This document shows, in pieces, positions 7,443 to 9,284 of a stretch of DNA of 9,284 nucleotides (the stretch's first letter is position 1; each line of letters begins with the position of its first letter). The stretch is from NCBI GenBank assembly GCA_023433945.1, contig JAEYTP010000148.1, forward strand, positions 1-9,284. The letters are read 5' to 3'. Below the pieces are notes generated by a model. The model was not told the origin of the DNA, ran no database searches, and saw only the letters and a list, made by a program, of their open reading frames with translations. Position numbers and translations under genes: made by a program. The stretch comes from Bacillota bacterium (GTDB taxonomy: Bacteria > Bacillota > Clostridia > Acetivibrionales > DSM-1351).

Positions 7443-7613
7443 TTAGCTCTTTGAACCAGTATACTGTTCAAAAACTTTCTTTGTGATAGAACCACCAATT
7501 TTGCCAGCTTCTCTTGATGTTAAGTCACCATTGTAACCTTGCTTTAGGTTAACGCCAACCTGTGAAGCGATTTCATACTTCATGTTTTCAAAAGTCTGCT
7601 TGTTTCTAGCCAT
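7443..7613 (-). CDS. Alpha/beta-type small acid-soluble spore protein (SASP), short form
   Basis: This encodes 56 residues starting MARNKQTFENMKYEIASQVG. It carries both halves of the alpha/beta SASP signature: KYEIASQVGVNLKQGYNGDL (12-31) and TSREAGKIGGSITKK (32-46), matching the family patterns 'KfEiA.e.Gv.l..G' and 'ts..nG.vGG.mvk'. These proteins coat and protect spore DNA and are degraded at germination by the protease GPR, which cuts within the E-I-A motif, here Glu14-Ile15. The protein is shorter than typical 60-90 residue SASPs, mostly through a short N-terminus and tail. The start at 7613 is fixed by a very strong RBS, AAAGGAGG (7623-7630), 9 bp upstream. A terminator lies 25 bp downstream. 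Expression in the forespore is expected from family knowledge. The best sigma-G-like -10, CATTATA (7706-7712, minus strand), lacks a good -35. Confidence 0.95.
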   Translation of the reverse strand: MARNKQTFENMKYEIASQVGVNLKQGYNGDLTSREAGKIGGSITKKVFEQYTGSKS

Positions 7614-7622
7614 ATTGAGTTT

Positions 7623-7630
7623 CCTCCTTT
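7623..7630 (-). promoter_or_regulatory. Strong Shine-Dalgarno site of the SASP gene
   Basis: AAAGGAGG on the minus strand, 9 bp before ATG 7613, is near-perfect complementarity to the 16S tail. It fits a gene that must be translated in large amounts, and it fixes the start of this short ORF. Confidence 0.9.
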
Positions 7631-7636
7631 AGAATG

Positions 7637-7663
7637 TCACCAAGATTTCACCTTGGTAGGTGA
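7637..7663 (-). other. Alternative-pairing inverted repeats in the SASP leader
   Basis: On the minus strand TCACC (7659-7663) can pair with GGTGA at 7648-7652, while ACCAAG (7652-7657) can pair with CTTGGT (7639-7644). GGTGA recurs at 7637-7641. The pairings overlap and lie just upstream of the Shine-Dalgarno site. They may stabilise the mRNA; no regulator is implied by the sequence alone. Confidence 0.45.
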
Positions 7664-7746
7664 TGATTACTGGTGTACTAATATAATCTGCATAAATAAA
7701 AAAAATATAATGGGAATTTATGTTTACCTACCCAAGTTATAAGCAT

Positions 7747-7778
7747 GCAAAAGGGCTGTCTTTTGACAGCCCCTTTGC
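7747..7778 (-). terminator. Terminator of the DUF378 gene
   Basis: A 14-bp stem with one mismatch, GCAAAAGGGCTGTC (7747-7760) against GACAGCCCCTTTGC (7765-7778), encloses a 4-nt loop. Read on the minus strand, the core GGGCTGTC/GACAGCCC is followed by TTTT. It begins 14 bp past the DUF378 stop and separates that gene from the SASP gene. Confidence 0.9.
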
Positions 7779-7792
7779 TGAAGACACAAATT

Positions 7793-8002
7793 TTAGTGAT
7801 TTCTAACAGGCTCTGATTCCCTAAATAGAAGGCTAATACTATACAGTCCAGCAAGACCAACTATTGTAAAAATAGTTCTGGTGATTAGTGAAGTTCCACC
7901 AAAAAGTGCTCCTACAAGGTCGTACTGAAATAATCCAACTGAAAGCCAGTTTAATGCTCCAATGATAACAACTATTAACGCAACTCTATCCAATACTCTC
8001 AT
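7793..8002 (-). CDS. DUF378 family small membrane protein (YuzA-like)
   Basis: This 69-residue protein has two hydrophobic helices, at about 5-26 and 40-60. It shows the family pattern RVALIVVIIGALNWLSVGLF (6-25), followed by DLVGALFGG and a second helix with IFTIVGLAGLYS (44-55). DUF378 proteins are small integral membrane proteins of unknown function, usually about 65-80 residues, so this one looks complete. The start is ATG 8002, with RBS AAGGAAG about 10 bp upstream. A terminator follows at once and the SASP gene lies 180 bp further on the same strand, so it forms its own transcript. A promoter resembling forespore sigma factor sites lies about 85 bp upstream, which suggests, by inference, a spore-related role. 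Confidence 0.88.
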   Translation of the reverse strand: MRVLDRVALIVVIIGALNWLSVGLFQYDLVGALFGGTSLITRTIFTIVGLAGLYSISLLFRESEPVRNH

Positions 8003-8085
8003 GGCAACAACTTCCTTTCAATAAATATTTTCTCCTCAATGGGCAGTACCCACGTAAGAGAGCTTTATGATTTTTACATCGTTTA

Positions 8086-8114
8086 TAGTATAATTAATTT
8101 ATAAAAAAATATTC
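8086..8114 (-). promoter_or_regulatory. Candidate forespore (sigma-G/sigma-F-like) promoter of the DUF378 gene
   Basis: On the minus strand GAATA (8110-8114) and TATACTA (8086-8092) are 17 bp apart. The Bacillus/Clostridium sigma-G pattern is G(A/C)AT(A/G)-N17-18-CATNNTA, so only the first base of the -10 differs. A sigma-A reading is also possible (-10 TATACT) but lacks a good -35. The leader to the start codon would be about 78 nt and includes a small TGGG/CCCA hairpin (8040-8052). Confidence 0.45.
8089..8094 (+). promoter_or_regulatory. Possible -10 for the structured leader upstream of the DUF6873 gene
   Basis: A perfect TATAAT on the plus strand overlaps the minus-strand -10 described above. 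The -35 region at 17-18 bp (TATGAT/TTATGA) is poor. If used, transcription would start near 8101, immediately before the hairpin series. Confidence 0.3.
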
Positions 8115-8221
8115 AGAAAATAAAACTCCGCGTTCCTAAAGGAAGGAACGCGGTGTATTTAAATAACCGCTCTGCAAAAGCAGTTTGGTTAGTCCTGACT
8201 AAAGAAATAATCAGGATTTTT
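8101..8221 (+). promoter_or_regulatory. Structured leader: candidate attenuator, riboswitch or small RNA
   Basis: Four local structures follow each other on the plus strand: CCGCGTTCC/GGAACGCGG (8128-8136/8145-8153), CTGC-AAAA-GCAG (8172-8183), TTAGT-CCTG-ACTAA (8189-8202), and AGTCCTGA/TCAGGATT (8191-8198/8211-8218) followed by T-rich sequence. The last two share bases and exclude each other, like an antiterminator and terminator. GCGGT (8150-8154) could also pair with ACCGC (8166-8170), competing with the first stem. I could not match it to the T-box, c-di-GMP or other riboswitch consensus sequences I know. Its position, 64 bp before the DUF6873 start, suggests control of that gene, but an independent RNA of about 120 nt is equally possible. 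Confidence 0.45.
8191..8221 (+). terminator. Intrinsic terminator/attenuator hairpin before the DUF6873 gene
   Basis: An 8-bp stem (one G-U pair), AGTCCTGA with TCAGGATT, has a 12-nt A-rich loop. TTT, then GAAA, then a second long T run follow. No plus-strand gene ends here, so it ends either a short RNA or a regulated leader. Confidence 0.55.
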
Positions 8222-8272
8222 GAAATTTTTTTAATAATTTTTATTATGTCTGTAAAAATATAGTATGAGGAC

Positions 8273-8277
8273 GGTGA
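8273..8277 (+). promoter_or_regulatory. Ribosome binding site fixing the GTG start of the DUF6873 gene
   Basis: GGTGA, the 3' part of the AGGAGGTGA consensus, ends 7 bp before GTG 8285. An in-frame TAA at 8279-8281 rules out any earlier start. Confidence 0.6.
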
Positions 8278-8284
8278 GTAAAAG

Positions 8285-9043
8285 GTGCAAGATATATTAA
8301 ATCCCAATTTACCAACGGGAAAAGTTACATATGTTGTAATAGATGGACGAGTAGATGAATCCATTATCAAAAGTCTAAATGATTTAAATATCGATGTAAT
8401 TTTAACTGCTCGGCACCCAGATGTTTATGAGGCTATTGCATATCATCCAGATATTATGCTTCATCATATAGCAGACAAAAGAATAGTTGTTGCTCCAAAT
8501 ACCCCGCAACCTTTGATAGATAGTCTTGAGAATATAGGAATGCAAATAATATTAGGAGTTACCAAACTAAAAGAAAAATACCCGGCAACAATTCCATATA
8601 ATGTCGCACGGGTGGGTAAATTTGCATTTCATAACAAAAAATATACCGACCCTGTTTTGCGTAGATTACTAGAAGATGAAGGTGTTTTATTGATAGATGT
8701 TAAGCAGGGATACACAAAGTGCCTTACATGTATTGCTAATGAAAATAGTATCATAACCTCAGACATAGGCATCTGCAATGCTGCAGAAGAAATGGGGCTG
8801 GATGCGCTGCTGATAGAGCAGGATGAAGCAATTAGCTTAAAACCCTTTAGTATGGGTTTCTTTGGCGGGGCAACGGGCTTGATAGCGAAAAATATTTTGG
8901 CTGTGACAGGCAATATTACAGATATGAAATCATTCGCAATAATTAAGGATTTCTTAAAAGTGAGAGGGATTAAGCTTGTTTTTCTTAGTAACCAAGGTGC
9001 AATTGATGTGGGCTCGATATTACCTATAAAAATAGACTCTTAA
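8285..9043 (+). CDS. DUF6873-like protein, probable GME (amidinotransferase-like) fold
   Basis: This 252-residue soluble protein has no signal peptide or membrane helix. It starts with GTG. Conserved-looking blocks are TARHPDVYEAIAYHPDIMLH (41-60), YPATIPYNVARVGKFAFHN (99-117), DVKQGYTKCLTCIANENSII (138-157) and FSMGFFGGATGLI (188-200). Repeating alpha/beta units with HPD and Gly-rich turns recall the guanidino-modifying-enzyme (GME) propeller fold, and I recognise it as close to the clostridial family DUF6873, annotated as GME-fold proteins of unknown function. The usual C-terminal catalytic Cys of arginine deiminase/amidinotransferase enzymes is not evident. His60/His61 and the Cys146/Cys149 pair are the best candidates for active or metal sites. 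The fold assignment is inference and the activity is unknown. It stands alone behind the structured leader at 8101-8221. Confidence 0.7.
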   Translation: MQDILNPNLPTGKVTYVVIDGRVDESIIKSLNDLNIDVILTARHPDVYEAIAYHPDIMLHHIADKRIVVAPNTPQPLIDSLENIGMQIILGVTKLKEKYPATIPYNVARVGKFAFHNKKYTDPVLRRLLEDEGVLLIDVKQGYTKCLTCIANENSIITSDIGICNAAEEMGLDALLIEQDEAISLKPFSMGFFGGATGLIAKNILAVTGNITDMKSFAIIKDFLKVRGIKLVFLSNQGAIDVGSILPIKIDS

Positions 9044-9054
9044 TGGAACAGGCT

Positions 9055-9122
9055 CTTGATAATAGTTGATAATGATAGTTCCTTGATAATTATAGATTCT
9101 TGATAAAAAAGACTTCGATAAA
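9055..9122. repeat. Short direct repeats (CTTGATAAT-like) after the DUF6873 gene
   Basis: CTTGATAAT or close variants occur at 9055-9063, 9065-9073 (GTTGATAAT), 9082-9090, 9099-9107 (CTTGATAAA) and 9113-9122 (CTTCGATAAA). The 9044-9269 gap otherwise holds no gene and no clear terminator. The repeats may be simple AT-rich degeneration or a protein-binding array. Confidence 0.6.
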
Positions 9123-9269
9123 AATAGGCTGCGCAATTGACACACCCACAAAAAAAATACTGCATATAATGTATAAGAAAATGCTTGTTGTTAATAAATG
9201 CCACGGATTTGCTAACTGTATACAACATTTTACGAAGACATATACTACTCACGAAGGGATGTGAAGTTG

Positions 9270-9284
9270 ATGCAGTATCAATAC
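9270..9284 (+). CDS. Start of an unidentified gene (truncated by the window edge)
   Basis: ATG 9270 opens a frame (MQYQY...) that runs off the edge. GAAGGG (9253-9258) is a plausible RBS about 11 bp upstream; an in-frame GTG (9261) and TTG (9267) are alternative starts. Upstream, CATATACTA (9239-9247) matches the mother-cell sigma-K -10 pattern CATANNNTA, with AC 15 bp before it, but this would give a leader of only about 16 nt, so it is a weak hint. Five codons are too few to name a product. Confidence 0.4.

Noticed and set aside
7678..7860. Minus-strand 60-residue ORF
   Set aside because: It runs through the strong terminator at 7747-7778 and overlaps the DUF378 gene in another frame.
8128..8170. 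T-box riboswitch (sequence GGAACGCGG recalls the T-box GGNACCGCG)
   Set aside because: The match to the T-box core is imperfect, no specifier stem is evident, and the downstream gene is not linked to amino acids or tRNA.
8113..8370. Minus-strand 85-residue ORF over the structured leader
   Set aside because: It overlaps the DUF6873 N-terminus and the hairpin region, and its product looks like no known family.
8629..8913. Minus-strand 94-residue ORF
   Set aside because: It is antisense to the DUF6873 gene and has no independent support.
9040..9252. Minus-strand 70-residue ORF at the right end
   Set aside because: It starts at GTG without a Shine-Dalgarno site, overlaps the short-repeat gap and has no recognisable family.

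Overview
The window comes from an AT-rich, low-GC Gram-positive, endospore-forming anaerobe, most likely a clostridium of the Ruminiclostridium/Clostridium cellulolyticum type. This is inferred from strong AGGAGG-like ribosome binding sites, an alpha/beta-type small acid-soluble spore protein (SASP), a clostridial 'stalk domain' secreted protein and a DUF6873-type protein. No mobile element, CRISPR array, rRNA or tRNA was found.

Layout. Positions 1-653 (+) hold the C-terminal end of an FtsX-type ABC permease, closed by a clear intrinsic terminator. Next come three plus-strand genes: a stand-alone E2/chloramphenicol-acetyltransferase-fold protein (921-1829), an aldose 1-epimerase galM (1952-2998) and a zinc M15 peptidase lipoprotein with an in-frame 63-bp minisatellite linker (3062-4120). 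The first two have their own extended -10 promoters, and the third probably reads through from galM. A non-coding interval with two kinds of direct repeat (4121-4409) separates them from four convergent minus-strand genes: a secreted DUF4163/DUF3298/stalk-domain protein (4410-5912), an AI-2E family membrane protein (6069-7181), a 56-residue SASP (7443-7613) and a DUF378 membrane protein (7793-8002). Positions 8285-9043 (+) encode a DUF6873 (GME-fold-like) protein. A further plus-strand gene begins at about 9270 and runs off the right edge.

How the parts may relate. This is mostly ordinary chromosome, not a single defined system. The SASP and DUF378 genes are neighbours, each closed by its own hairpin terminator. 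The DUF378 gene carries a near-consensus forespore (sigma-G/sigma-F-like) promoter, GAATA-N17-TATACTA, which suggests a small forespore-expressed cluster. The least explained element is the 8101-8284 interval in front of the DUF6873 gene. On the plus strand it reads as a chain of hairpins ending in mutually exclusive antiterminator-like and terminator-like structures, so it is a candidate attenuator, orphan riboswitch or small RNA.
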